From: Phyto melanocephala
Taxonomy: Eukaryota; Arthropoda; Insecta; Diptera; Rhinophoridae
Direction of reading: 5' to 3'
NCBI GenBank assembly: GCA_941918925.1
Contig: OW799233.1
Span: 153,554,845 to 153,618,844, forward strand
Length of the DNA: 64,000 bases
Position numbers and translations under genes: made by a program. The notes under the pieces were generated by a model. The model worked only from the letters and a program-made list of their open reading frames with translations. It did not search any database and was not told the DNA's origin. Shown in pieces: positions 1 to 10,795 of the stretch. Within the stretch, counting starts at the first letter, position 1; every line of letters starts with the position of its first letter.

Positions 1-75
1 TTGGTAGATATTGACTGAATATTATTTTTTGACGTCACGCTGACAGACTAAACAGTTACACATTTCCCTTTTTAG

Positions 76-174
76 ATCCTCAACGTCCCACAACGACAAC
101 TACTACTCGTCGCCCTCTCAAAGAATCAATATTCCGCGATCCAAGACCAGAAAATTTTGATTTTAGTTTTATGA
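76..174 (+). CDS. Internal exon, copy 1 of a tandemly duplicated Thr-rich exon (partial gene)
   Basis: This is an internal coding exon between a pyrimidine-rich acceptor (CCCTTTTTAG at 66-75) and a strong donor (GTAAGT at 175-180). It is 99 nt long, a multiple of three, and begins with the last two bases of a codon. It reads PQRP, a Thr run, RRPLKES, then a block containing IFRDPRPENFDFSFM. A near-identical exon follows at 613-714, and both share phase with the last exon at 791, so all three splice in frame. The gene begins upstream of the window, and further copies may lie there. The protein is not recognised. The Pro/Thr-rich spacer and Cys-rich end suggest an extracellular product, which is inference. 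Confidence 0.72.
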   Translation: MLNVPQRQLLLVALSKNQYSAIQDQKILILVL

Positions 175-612
175 GTAAGTGCATATTTCCTAGCGGTTTT
201 TGTCAAACTACAATAAATAGAAGATAAATAATTGATGTATTCACAATAAATCTTAAGTTTTATATTGTCATAATATCATAGTTTTCTAACTTTTTTAAAC
301 TTACAAATGTATTGTTTTATAAAATGCTTAAAATCCATTTAAAATTAGAAAAATAAAAATATTATGACAATACCATACTTAGGACACACTGTGAATTCAC
401 TAAATATATTTTGGTAGATATTGACTGAATTTTAAAACGAAATAATAATAATTTTTTAAAATTGACTATTACCTGAGTGTTCAATTTCCACTTATAACAC
501 TTTGTTGGATATACTAAGCAAACCTGATGTTAAGATTTGATTGTATATATAATACTTTAGTAAACATGACGTCAAACTGACAGACTAAAGAGATACTCAT
601 TTACCTTTTTAG

Positions 613-714
613 ATCCTCAACGTCCCACAACGACAACTACTACTACTCCCCGCCCAACAAGAGAATCTATATTCCGCGATCCAAGACCAGAAAACTTTGA
701 TTTTAGTTTTATGA
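613..714 (+). CDS. Internal exon, copy 2 of the duplicated Thr-rich exon
   Basis: This is the second copy of the exon at 76-174. Its acceptor is TACCTTTTTAG and its donor GTAAGT at 715-720. It is 102 nt long, one ACT codon more than copy 1, and the Thr tract is followed by PRPTRES in place of RRPLKES. The block containing IFRDPRPENFDFSFM is unchanged in protein, with only a silent change in the Asn codon. Intron sequence is duplicated as well: GGTAGATATTGACTGAAT occurs at 3-20 and again at 413-430, and GACRTCAMRCTGACAGACTAA occurs before both acceptors. The duplication unit is therefore genomic, with a period of about 537 bp. The following intron is only 76 bp. Confidence 0.75.
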   Translation: MLNVPQRQLLLLPAQQENLYSAIQDQKTLILVL

Positions 715-790
715 GTAAGTGAAAATGCTTTTAACATATTTTGGAAGTCATCAATGTTATTAACTTTTTTTAACTTCTTATCTTTTTTAG

Positions 791-1053
791 ATCAAGGACG
801 ACCACAAAGTTTTACAACGTCAGCACCCGCTTTAGCACCAACTAGAGCAACGACTACAGCACCACAAGCTACTGCTGCACCTGTTATCTCGAAATGTGTT
901 TGGGCCATAGTGCAATGTTGTTCGCTTTACACTTCGGAAATACGTTATTCATGTTTTGAAATGAACGGTTGTTATGGTGCTTTCTGGGGTATAAATCCTT
1001 GTGCCGAGGATGTGCGACATAAGGTTGTTAATTTTGTAACACAGTATTATTAA
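791..1053 (+). CDS. Terminal exon with six-cysteine C-terminal domain, unrecognised secreted-type protein
   Basis: This last exon starts after TCTTTTTTAG (781-790) and ends at a TAA (1051-1053). It gives about 87 residues: QGRPQSFTT, an Ala/Thr/Pro-rich linker, then a compact C-terminus with cysteines spaced C-x6-CC-x10-C-x5-C-x9-C, rich in aromatics (WAIVQCC, CYGAFWGINPC). An open frame extends back to 754, but that ATG lies in the intron and is not the start. Six cysteines after a Pro/Thr spacer suggest a disulphide-stabilised extracellular domain. The pattern resembles uncharacterised insect proteins but I cannot name it. No strong AATAAA is obvious directly downstream. Confidence 0.72.
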
Positions 1054-1751
1054 AATGCAACAGCTAAAGTTTAAACCAAATATATATACATATGCAAACC
1101 TAAGGAAATACCCATGAAATTTGAAAATATCTAAATGTGTGTTCGTCCTTTACTAATATTTAAAATTAAGATTTTATTTTTCTTGCTGGGGAACTTATTT
1201 TGTCTCTAACATGTTCTTCCAAATTTGAAACTAAATTAGCTAAGTTGTTGGTTAAAAAAAAGTATATTAATATTGTCGTATTCTTTTTACGACGATATAA
1301 AAAATATTGTGTTTTTTATATAATTAAATTGTTTAAGCGATTAAGTATCTCTTAAAATTAGGACATACGCCATGATATAACAACTTTGAAGTCAACAATA
1401 TTTTTTTTTGTTACATTTTCTTTTAGTAAACTTCATAACGCAAAATTGTATTATACTCGTTTTTATAAACTCTTTTGAATTTTTCTCTCTTTAATGAATT
1501 TACTTTTGTTAAATTTAAAACTGTCTAGTACTAAAAACTTTTTTCGTAGTTTTCTTATAATAATTTAGTTATTGTGCATTTAAAAATTGGTCTTGTCTTT
1601 AAGAAAAATTAAATTCTGTTGATATTTTTAAGTCGCATAAAAATTAAAAATATTAAAACCTCTAAAATGTTTTTTATTAACAGTAAAAGTAATTGTAAAT
1701 TAATTGTTTATTATTTTTTAACTGGGCTGATGTATTTTTAGTATGTACAAA
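1054..1751. other. AT-rich 3' flank of the left-edge gene, no gene seen
   Basis: This stretch holds the 3' UTR or flank and AT-rich sequence with long T and A runs. No coding-like frame, repeat family or RNA gene was recognised. Confidence 0.4.
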
Positions 1752-1800
1752 AAGAAGTAAGAATACTATATTCGGCTGTGCCGAATCTATTAATACCCAT
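1752..1800 (-). mobile_element. Solo HINE-A 3' end
   Basis: It contains the TTCGGCTGTGCCGAA hairpin with flanking AAGTAAGA and the ATACCCA motif, matching the hairpin end of the full HINE-A copies at 2642 and 21060. The rest of the element is missing or decayed. The hairpin end lies on the left, so the element is on the minus strand. Confidence 0.7.
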
Positions 1801-2445
1801 TATCATACATATACAGGTATAGTAACCTCAATGTAGGTTAGCTTTGATTTTGAATTGTCACATAGATAACTGTGTTCTAATAGTCAAGCTTTTTCATTTG
1901 ATACCCATAATGGAATAACAAAAAAAATTTGCGCCCTTTTGTTTAGGATGCTATTGGATTTTAACTTTTTCATAATTTTTTGTATTCTACTACTTAGGCT
2001 CTTTGATTTGATACCAATATTGTGGAGGTAAAATGGGGAAAGCCGTAATATCTATTTTTGACCCAAATCCGAATTTTATTTCGGTCGCCATGTGGGATTT
2101 TAACGTCTTTATAATTTACTGTGTTCTACTACACAGGCTCTTTTATTTAATATTGGCGACCATATTGGTTTTAAAATTTTTTAAAGTGCATTATATTTTG
2201 CTCCCATATCGTTCCTCTATATTATCCAGAAGCTAAGGAAAAATCAATTTTCGTTTGTAAATTTTAGAAAAAAAAAGCACCTAAGCTTTTGTTTGATAAT
2301 ATCTTAGTTGATTTCAAACCAATTCGTAAGTTTTTCTCGGCAACAAATTTTGATACTATAAGTACTCTATTGTCATTATCAAGACCAAAAAATAATAAGG
2401 AGCTTTAGTAAGTTCATATATTTATGCCGGCTAGTGTCGGTGTAA
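1801..2445. other. Unidentified intergenic sequence with weak internal repetition
   Basis: A motif like CTACT-ACTTAGGCTCTTTGATTTGATACC recurs about every 130-250 bp (around 1890, 1990 and 2125). This suggests an old tandem or TE-derived sequence. No protein similarity was recognised. Confidence 0.3.
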
Positions 2446-2641
2446 TACAGTGCTGCCTCGGTAGAGTGAACCCCTGATGCTATGAATACCTCGTTAGAGT
2501 GAACACCAGAATGTTTGCATTGACTACTCTGTAGAGTGAACACTCATGAACCGCTATAGAGTGAACATACTTTAGAGTGAGTTTTTAGGCTTGGCGAAGG
2601 AGAAAAACCATAAAAAAATTTAAAAAGTAAAGAGAACATAA

Positions 2642-5624
2642 AACAAGTAAGAGCACTATATTCGGCTGTGCCGAATCTTTTATACCCACCACCAATTTTG
2701 TGTACATTTAAAGTACAATATTTATTATTTTGTTAATCGCTATAGAATAATCTCTTTATAATAAAATATGTATCACTTTCTTTGTAGAGGGTGGTTAAAT
2801 TTTAAGGGCCCATGTTGAAGGTGAACCACACCTAAACTTCAACTTTTTTCTTGCATTTCATTCGACATTTCTCAATCTCAGACTAACTCAATTTGAACCG
2901 TGGAAAGATACGCAATCGAGAGACGCTTTTAAATATTAAAGATTTTTATAAAAATGGGCGTTCAAATAAAAATGCATTTTGTGCACTTCGTGATTATTTT
3001 GGTCAACAAAATCGTTCGAATTCGTCCACAATCGTGAGAATTGTAAAAAATATTTAAATGTCTGCAAAGCAGGTCTGTATGAAATGTGAAAACATCTGTG
3101 AATGCCATCTTAGTTCGTTGAATGGGAAACATTGCTGTTTTTCACGATAACGTGGCAAAAGAGCAAGAAACCTCGACTCATCAACGTGCCCAACAATTGA
3201 GCATCAACAGTGTCATTGAAAATATGGACTATCGGAGCGAGGTGTGCTGCCTAGGTTGGGGGGGCCATTTGGCCGATATTTTGTTCCATACATAATTGAA
3301 GCATACAAATATTATCGTTATAAAAATAAATGATAATAATTTCATAATAATTTTTTTCAAAACTTCGGTATGCTAGAAAAATGTTTTCGTAAATTTAATC
3401 TTTCAATGAAAGTGGCCGTTAAAATACGCGTGTCAATAAAGTTTCTGCTAATAAACATAACTTAGATATTTTAATATAGTCCTTTAGTATTCCAAAATCT
3501 TTATTCATAGAGAATTTACATGAATTTAAGAGGAAAGTTTTATCTACGAAATAGTGCTAATTTATATTTGTTATCTTATGTTCTCCTGAAGTTATGCTCT
3601 ATTAAAAATGGGAATTTAGGAAAATTTTGACCTAAGTAAAAAAAAAATTATCTCTAAACATCATAAACAATTTATATTCATTTACTAATGGCTAACAAAT
3701 TTTAAAATTATACAAAACTTATTTCGTTTGAAAATCTTTTAAAAGCAAAATGTTATAGAAGTTTAAAAATCAAAATCTTACTAATAAATTTCCCGTTTTA
3801 GCAAAATGCTGAGAATGTATATTTTGAATCACCGTGTGATAATAATATAAAAATATGTATCACTTTCTTTGTAGAGGGTGGCTTAGTTGTAAGGGCCAAT
3901 TTTAGAAAGTCTGTGAATGCCTTCTTAGTTCATTGAATGGGAACCACTGCTGGTTTTTGCGATAGTGTGGCAAAGTAGCAGTCAACCTCTTCTCATCATC
4001 ATGCCCAACAATTGATCATCAACATTGTCATTGAAAATTTGGACTATCAGATAGAGGAGTGGCGCCAAGGATATGGGGGGCCATTTGGCCGATATTTTGT
4101 TAAATGCATAATTGAACCATACAAATATTATCATTATAAAAAGAAATGATAATAATTTCTTAAATAATTTGTGTTTTATTTAAAAACAACATCAGCCCTT
4201 AAAATTTAACCACCCTTTATAACTTCGATATGCTACTAAAATGCTTTTGTCAATGTAGTCTTTCAATGAAAGTGGGCGTTAAAGTAGGCGTGTCAATAAA
4301 GTTTCTGCTAATAAACACAACTTAGATATTTCAATATACACCTTTATTTTCCCAAAAACTTTGTCAATAGAGAAATTACATGAATTTAAGATAAACCGTT
4401 ATATGGGAGGTAGGCGTTAAAGTGGGCGTGTCAGCTAAACTTTTTGGCACAACAATTACATTGATTAGAAGGATATACGTAGCAAATTTGATCATCATAC
4501 CTCTAATTTTAACGGTTTTATGAGCTTTTAAATTTCATTAACGGTAGATAACGTGAAAAGTGGGCGTTATAGTAGGCGTGTCAAAGTTATTTTTGCGAAT
4601 GAGTACAACTTAGGTGTTTCAATATAGCCCTTTATTATTCCCAAATCTATATTAATAGAGAAATTATATCAATTTTAGGTAAAACGTTATATGGCAGGTG
4701 GGCGTAAAAGTGGGCGTGGCACCTTAATTTTCTGGCACAGTAATGATATTGCCCTGAGGGATATACGTAGCAAATTCTATCATCATACCTCTAATTTTGG
4801 CGGTTTTATGAGCTTTTAAATTTCATTAAGGTTAGATAACGTGAAAAGTGGGCGTTATAGTAGGCGTGTCAAAGTTATTTTTTCGAATAAATACAACTTA
4901 GATGTTTCAATATAGCCTTTTATTATTCCAAAATCTTTATTAGTAGAGAAATTATATGAATTTTAGGTAAAACGTTGTATGGGAGGTGGGCGTAAAAGTG
5001 GGCGTGGCACATTGATTTTCCGTTACAAAAAAGCGTCTCACCAAAAACCAAAGTGTGCAAAATTTCAGAGTCGTACATCAAATTTTGTTGCTTTTATGAC
5101 GTTTTTGTTTTTAAATATACCGAAAAATACACTGTGCGGTATAAATTTTCGTACATTTTGATCGATAACTCCCCTCCTAATACATAGATTTAGATGATTT
5201 TCTGGGAACATAATTGTTTTTACTCAGGAAATATATATTCGAAGTTTCATGAGTCTACGTTAATGCATTTGGACACAATTCCGTTTTATTCGATGTTTGA
5301 AGGACACGGTTTTTTCGACCTAGTCTTGCTTTTCGAGCTATAACTCTCTTCCTAATATTCCGATTTAGCCCATTTTCAATACCAAACAAACCTTGTCTAT
5401 AAGAAAGATTCTGGCAAAATTTGAGCCCCCTAGCTTTTTCGGTGCGACCTCTATCGTGCTTTCAACAGACGGACAGACGGACAGACATAGCTAGATCGTC
5501 ATCAAATCAAACCCTGATTCAGAATATATATACTTTATTGGGTCTAAAATGGATATTTCGATGTGTTACAAACGGAATGACAAAATGAATATACCCCCAC
5601 CATTTTTTTGGTGGCGGGTATAAA
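2642..5624 (-). mobile_element. HINE-A copy 1 (DINE-1-like, Helentron-derived)
   Basis: In minus orientation the element starts with TTTTTATACCCGCCACC and GACCCAATAAAG, then a CCGTCTGTCCG tract (5462-5490), DINE-1-type CACGCCCACTWTAACGCCCAC repeats about 290 bp apart, and a degenerate mariner insert. It ends in the hairpin TTCGGC-ACA-GCCGAA followed by TATAGTGCTCTTACTTGTTT. The start, the CCGTCTG tract and the GCCCAC motifs match the architecture of Drosophila DINE-1/INE-1. The inverted TATACCC/GGGTATA subterminal motifs and the 3' hairpin fit Helentron-associated elements. No protein-coding capacity is apparent. Confidence 0.85.
2787..4217. mobile_element. Decayed, duplicated mariner-like insert inside HINE-A copy 1
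   Basis: The segment begins TA-GAGGGTGGTTAAATTTTAAG and ends ...CTTAAAATTTAACCACCCTT-TA, which gives inverted termini with TA flanks. Frames between them resemble the start of mariner-type transposases (FYKNGRS-like, then INIxVxDxVAxExxTSxxxRAQQLxI-like) and, after an internal deletion, the usual end (GGHLADILF-like). In this copy the left half occurs twice (2787 and 3874). The same insert is present in the copies at 21.2 and 55.1 kb. Confidence 0.65.
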
Positions 5625-5944
5625 AACGGTAAAGTAACGATTCTTTTAGAGTAAGTTGACAAGTTACTCGCACCAAAACGTATTCTATGAAGTGTTAATT
5701 TATTTAAGTCTGCGCGCATATTCTATGAAGGTCGTGTTCAAAGTTAATTTTTCATTTTTTCCAGCCATAAATTTAAATTTTAGTATTACATGGAAATAAA
5801 TAAAATTTATAACTTATAAATGCATTTAAAACAAATAAATTCGCTTTTTAAATAAAAAAAAAATAAACCTTGATTTAGTGAACAACCTGGGTATAGTGAA
5901 ATCGTTCTGCGAAAATTGGCTCACTCTGCCCAGATAGCACTGTA

Positions 5945-7218
5945 TCAAAATTTAAAAAAAATTCTTTGTAAAATAAGAATGTTTAAAAAATTAACTTAAG
6001 CCTGTATACAAATTTTAATTTTAGTTAAAAAAAAAATAAGAAATTTTAGAAATGATCATTGCCTATAACTTTGTCGGTTGGAAACCGACTTATACCAAAT
6101 TTTTTAGGAATATCATCAGAGGTACACACAGAAAACAGATTCGTCGTGACAACTGAATTTATTGCCAATCGAATTCATTCGGTTCCACGTACTGCCTCTC
6201 AATTCCTTCATAGTAATAGAAAATTTTGTTTCCTCGTACTTCAGTTTTATGAGTAGCAGCAGATTGTAATAAGCTAACGGTTCTGGTAACAAATATTATA
6301 AGTTGGTATTATGGATAATTAAAAACTGAATTTAATAAATTAACCTTAATACATAAAAACCACTTAAACACGTATTTTTAAATATTTATTTGATTTTTTT
6401 TTTTATACATATATGTAAATATATAAGTATGTAAACTTTTTTAATATATGTACATGTGTACATACATATATTATAAAAGTATTTTAATTTAATTGTTAAA
6501 CATATCAATATAAGTACATCTGAATTCATAAGAATATGCATAAGTAAGTATATGTAAGTATATTTTAATTAGATATATGTATGTATGTTCATGTTACTAA
6601 AACTAATAATCTTACAAGTTGCTGGGTAAAATCGTATGTATCTTTGAAATATGTACATATGTATATTCCTTAATAATTTCAAGACCAACGTTTAAAGTTT
6701 GGCTTAATTTTATATAAACCGATGGATGTATCTAACACAGTGTTTGGGTACTTTGTTTAAAATGTTTTCTTAAAGAATATAGCTTTTTTCCATAATTGCT
6801 GTCTTTAAAACTCTTTAAGAGCACCTTTTTGTAATAACATGTACATATGTATGTACGTTGGAGGTAAACTAGTTGGCATTATATGATACGATATGTGCAT
6901 AAGGATGAAAATATTGTATATTCATTGAAAAAGATAATAAAAGATTTCTTACCTTAATTACATCATCTCGATATTTTTTTATCACAAATGTAAATTTTTA
7001 CTATTTTTTTGATATAATATTTTCATATTAATTCATATTTTTTACAAATTTAAATAACTTACTACATTTTTGTGTTGACTTTTATGAATTTTTAAAATAT
7101 GACAAGAAACACAATTTTACTTAAAAAATGTTATTTTATTTAATAGTTATAACCATGGTGTAATTATATAAGGTGAAAGCGTAAAGGAGAGCAATTTTTG
7201 TCTCTCTTTTTTTATGTA
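5945..7218. other. AT-rich intergenic region with TATG/TACA microsatellites
   Basis: At 6400-6670 there are runs of ATATGTA/CATACATA repeats typical of fly intergenic DNA. The open frame at 6059-6256 has no recognisable protein features, and its sequence (ACACACAGAAAACAG...) looks like old repeat DNA. No gene was seen. Confidence 0.4.
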
Positions 7219-7831
7219 CTAGCCAAACCCGGCGCGCGTTGCTACGCCCCTAATGAATCGAAATGCATTCTGAATTTTAATTGAATATCAAGTGCAAAAA
7301 CCTTAAAATTATAATTTTTTTATGGGCGTGGCATTGCCCACTTTTCTAATCACGAAAGTCATAACAGCTCAATATGTGTGCAAAGTTTCAGAATAATCGG
7401 ACCAGTGCAAGTACGTCAAAATTATAACTTTTTTTTATGGGCGTGGCCCTGCCCACTTTTTATCACGAAATTATAAAGTCATGGCAGCTCAATATGTGTG
7501 CAAAGTTTCAGAAAAATCGGTCCAGTGCAAGTACCTCAAAGTTAAAACCTTTTTAGGGGCGTGGCCCCGCCCACTTTTTTATCACGAAATTGTTTAGTCA
7601 TGACAGCTCGATATGTGTGCAAAGTTTCAGAAAAATCGGTCAAGTGCAAGTAGCTAAAACTGATAACTAATTTTTTATGGGCGTGGCCCCGCCCACTTTT
7701 TTTCACCCACAAACACTCCCTGGTATGTGTACAACAACTTACCAAAGTTTGAGCCCGATCGGTGTTACAGTTTCGGAGTCTATAGCTAACACACACACAC
7801 ACACACAGAGTTTCACTTTTATATATATAGA
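7219..7831 (-). mobile_element. Non-autonomous Helitron, family C copy 1
   Basis: In minus orientation it begins TCTATATATATAAAAGTG, continues through a short GT-rich tract and several units of about 120 bp (GGGCGTGGC...GCCCACTTTT...CAGCTCAATATGTGTG), and ends GGGGCGTAGCAACGCGCGCC, then GGGTTTGGCTAG. The TC start, the CTAG end, the GC-rich palindromic sequence just before the 3' end, and the placement exactly between host A (7218) and T (7832) are the canonical Helitron hallmarks. Length is 613 bp. It has no Rep/helicase coding region. Confidence 0.85.
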
Positions 7832-8509
7832 TGGAGTTTGACAATTTCCGAAGTTGAAATCATTTTTTTAAATATGTAGTTTGACATTCTCCAGAACACA
7901 AAAAAATAGTCAGCTGGGCTGGCACCGCCACCTTGTATAAGTGTACCCTGGTTATAACCAATAATTATTACGTACATCCTTTTTTCAGTTGTAAATTAAA
8001 AAAAAAATCATTTTTAGTCTTTTATTGTAATCAAATAATAATGAAAGTAATCAATAATTGATTACAACAACCGAAAAAATATTTTTCTTTTAAAATACAA
8101 TGAATTTTTTTTTATTCAGATCAATATTTAGTATTGAACCCTAATACACGTAATTAAATTTGGTTGGGACAACTCTATCGGAATATAAATTTTAGTTGTT
8201 GATCCATTTATGTAGTTAGGAGAATTGATTATAGTGTTATGAGTAATCAATTTCCAATACAATTATGATTTAACGTTTATAGATATACAAAATCGGTTTC
8301 TTTTAAAATATTTTAATAGTTGCAATTATATATTAGTTCTTTTTAATATATTTTTATTGTTTTTACCGTTTTATAACCAATCTTTTTTCTGTGTGTATAT
8401 TGTAACAAATGTCTGTTTAACTTAACGTAGGGCTATTTAATAAATGTGGGAAGAAACAGAGGCAGTCATGTTTATTTGCTCATGACTCAGAAAGCTATGG
8501 GGTTTTCAG
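7832..8509. other. AT-rich intergenic region, no gene seen
   Basis: The sequence contains ATAACCAAT/ATTGGTTAT words at both sides (about 7955 and 8370) that may be remnants of inverted repeats, but no confident element can be delimited. Confidence 0.3.
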
Positions 8510-8720
8510 TAGCGATTTATTCCCGCAAAAAGATTGATACCACATACAGATCTAAGGTATAAGTGGTGCTTCTAATACATAGTTGATTTGAACCAATACA
8601 CGGTCGTAAGCTTTCAGAAAATATAAACTTCGTGGGGTCGGAATTGAATATTGTAGCAATTACAAACGGAATGGCGAAACTATATATACCCTTGGGCACC
8701 ACAGGTGAATGGTATAAAAA
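8510..8720 (-). mobile_element. HINE-B 5'-end fragment
   Basis: It contains AAGCTTTCAGAAAATATAAA, the GGGGTCGGAA...TTGTAG...ATTACAAACGGAATG block and a terminal GGTGAATGGTATAAAA, matching the 5' end of the HINE-B family in minus orientation. The hairpin end is missing. Confidence 0.65.
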
Positions 8721-10250
8721 CGTTACCAGTAAAACTACAATTGTCAACTATTTTAATTCAAAAATGTATTACATATATCGCCACCTAGCCTTCTATAAAC
8801 TTTTTACAAAATCATTTTTTTATAGCCAACTTTAACTATTTTACTTTGGCGGTATTATTATTATTGAGCATGCTGTGATAATTATAAGATTCAAGTAAAA
8901 CAAAATTTTAGAAATAAATGTTTCATTGTTAACGTCTGGAAAACAAAACCACGGTCTTTGCATAAATGTCATCACTATAACCAATTAAGCTACCTCAATT
9001 AAACCTATGACCCTACCTGAATTAAAAAAAATTTATTAATACTCGTATTTAAAGGAAAAATACCGTCACATTAATGATACCGCTCTCAAACAGTACGGTG
9101 AATAAAGTTTTAACAAATTATTTATAATTCTCTATATGTTTGATAACTAGCAATTGGGCTTTACTGTATCAGATACTAATTGCTAGCAGCTGTTGTAAGT
9201 AAAACAGTTAAAAGTTGAATAGACGAGTTCAACATAAATGTTGTTTAATTCAATTGAAATCTTAAATTAAAAATTTTAATCTTTAATATGTATGTGTGTG
9301 TGTGTATTCATACAATATGTATAATATATTAAGATTGGGATTATGTAATGTTTGAAAGTTTTGTTTTAGCATGTTGTATCCTTAAATATATTTACACACA
9401 CACACTTACACTTAAACATTTGTGGCATTTCCGAATAGTATTTCTTGTTAATGCTCCCAATGTTTATATTTAGTTGCTGCCATTTGCGGCAAAGCTTGAT
9501 AGTGGTTAGTTGGTTACTTTTGCCACTACAGGTGGTAGGCCAATAGAATAACAAAATCATATATTTTCCTCTTGGCTTACTCTGTTAATGTGTTCCATGT
9601 GCGGTTGAATATGTGTCACCATATCTAACAGTCAATAACCGTGGGATATTTCGAAATATTTACATGCGTTATAGAAAAAGAGTTTGTGTGTATGTATGTA
9701 GACTATTTGGTCATGTTTTATTATTACATATTCATCTATGTATTTAGGTATGTGTTTATGTTTGTTTAGATTTATGTGTGTATGTATGTGTAGATGTCTT
9801 TGAAAGGAAAAAAGAAATTCTACTACTCATCGTCATCAAATTAATGTTGTGTTAACGTGAGAATATGTGTGAGTTAAGTTTGGCTCTTTGAAAACTTATT
9901 GAACCGTAGTTTGTCGTAACCGAATTGTGTTTGAAATTATTTCTTCCTTTTAATTAAAGGAATAATAATCGTAAAAATTTCGGTTATTATATGTGTTACT
10001 TATTTTATTAAATAAAAAACTTGCTCTAAATTGGGAAGACTAACGTCTCCTTCATCCGCTTAATCACGGGTTTCTCGAATTTTCTTTGTTTTATTGGTCA
10101 CAAAAATGAAACGCTGAAGATCTCACGGTATGAACTAAGAGTGGTTTTTCTTTATGTGCGATGTATCACGCTTCCTTATAATTGTTCAACTTTTTGAGTT
10201 CATCCAGCATATTTTTTCTTAAATCATAGGATGGGTCAAACAGTCTGCTA
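8721..10250. other. Intergenic region with GT/CA microsatellites, no gene seen
   Basis: Short (TG)n and (CA)n tracts lie at 9293-9305 and 9394-9406, and TATG-rich sequence at 9690-9800. A small inverted repeat CTAGCAATT...AATTGCTAG lies at 9148-9187. No coding exon was recognised. Confidence 0.35.
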
Positions 10251-10795
10251 ATCCGAACACCATCAGACTTGGGTCCATAACTAAACCCTTTGTAATACCT
10301 TATACTTGAGATGTCGCATTCAAAAACCAGCCCGATGCATAATTATATTCTCCTAATATCAACGTGAGATACACTCACAAGATCCCGAAGAAAACCATCC
10401 CCCATTTGCCGGAATCGAAGTACCGCCAGATCTGGAAAATGGTAGAGAAGATATTGCAGAGTTTTCACCTCCTACTTACCGAGACATCTTCTGGAGAAGT
10501 CATTAGAAGGGATATTTAATCTCCTGGCGTGTACTTTAAGGACGCAGTGTCTAGTTAGACCACAAACAAAATCCTTGAAAGAGTCGCATAATTGCCCTCT
10601 GTTAAGAAGTCGTCCTTTGACGTCTATGTCTGTCTTACTATTTCACAAGTATCGAAGTCTACAAGACAATCTAGTCTGTGCGGACCTGTTAAATTCCTGT
10701 TTGACCAATATCTTGCAAGATGGAAGTGGTTAACCAGTGAATATGTCAATCTCCCTCGAGTTAAGAAGAGGTCCATTCTTCGCTAAAGTGTTCAC
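10250..10795 (-). pseudogene. Degenerate LINE (non-LTR retrotransposon) ORF2 C-terminal fragment
   Basis: Read on the minus strand across frame breaks, this GC-richer stretch gives the end of an R1/jockey-type ORF2. A region like CEIVRQT is followed by LTRHCVLKVHARRLNIP, then a SRRCL and TLQYLLYHFP pattern and VSHVDIRRI. This matches the usual 'LTGHC...H...LG...C..C...ET..H.L..CP' tail that follows the RNase H domain. At least two stops and frameshifts are present and the first Cys pair is incomplete. It is a dead fragment, and the rest of the LINE is not next to it. Confidence 0.65.

Larger units (their letters stand above)
2448..5942. mobile_element. pogo/Tigger-like non-autonomous DNA transposon, split by a HINE-A insertion
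   Basis: The left end CAGTGCTGCCTCGGTAGAGT (2448) and right end GAGTGAGCC...GATAGCACTG in complement form (to 5942) are imperfect terminal inverted repeats. Both are flanked by TA (2446-2447 and 5943-5944), the target site of Tc1/mariner/pogo elements. The motif TAGAGTGAAC recurs inside the left end (about 2462, 2492, 2530, 2556, 2572) and in degraded or inverted form at the right end (5870-5930). About 195 bp on the left and 320 bp on the right remain, and the middle is a HINE-A. No transposase was seen, so it is MITE-like. The pogo/Tigger assignment rests on the CAGTG ends and TA target. Confidence 0.72.

Noticed and set aside
2642..5624. GGGCGTG/GCCCAC repeats read as a CRISPR-like array
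   Set aside because: Units are about 290 bp, spacing and content are those of DINE-1-like elements, and the genome is eukaryotic.
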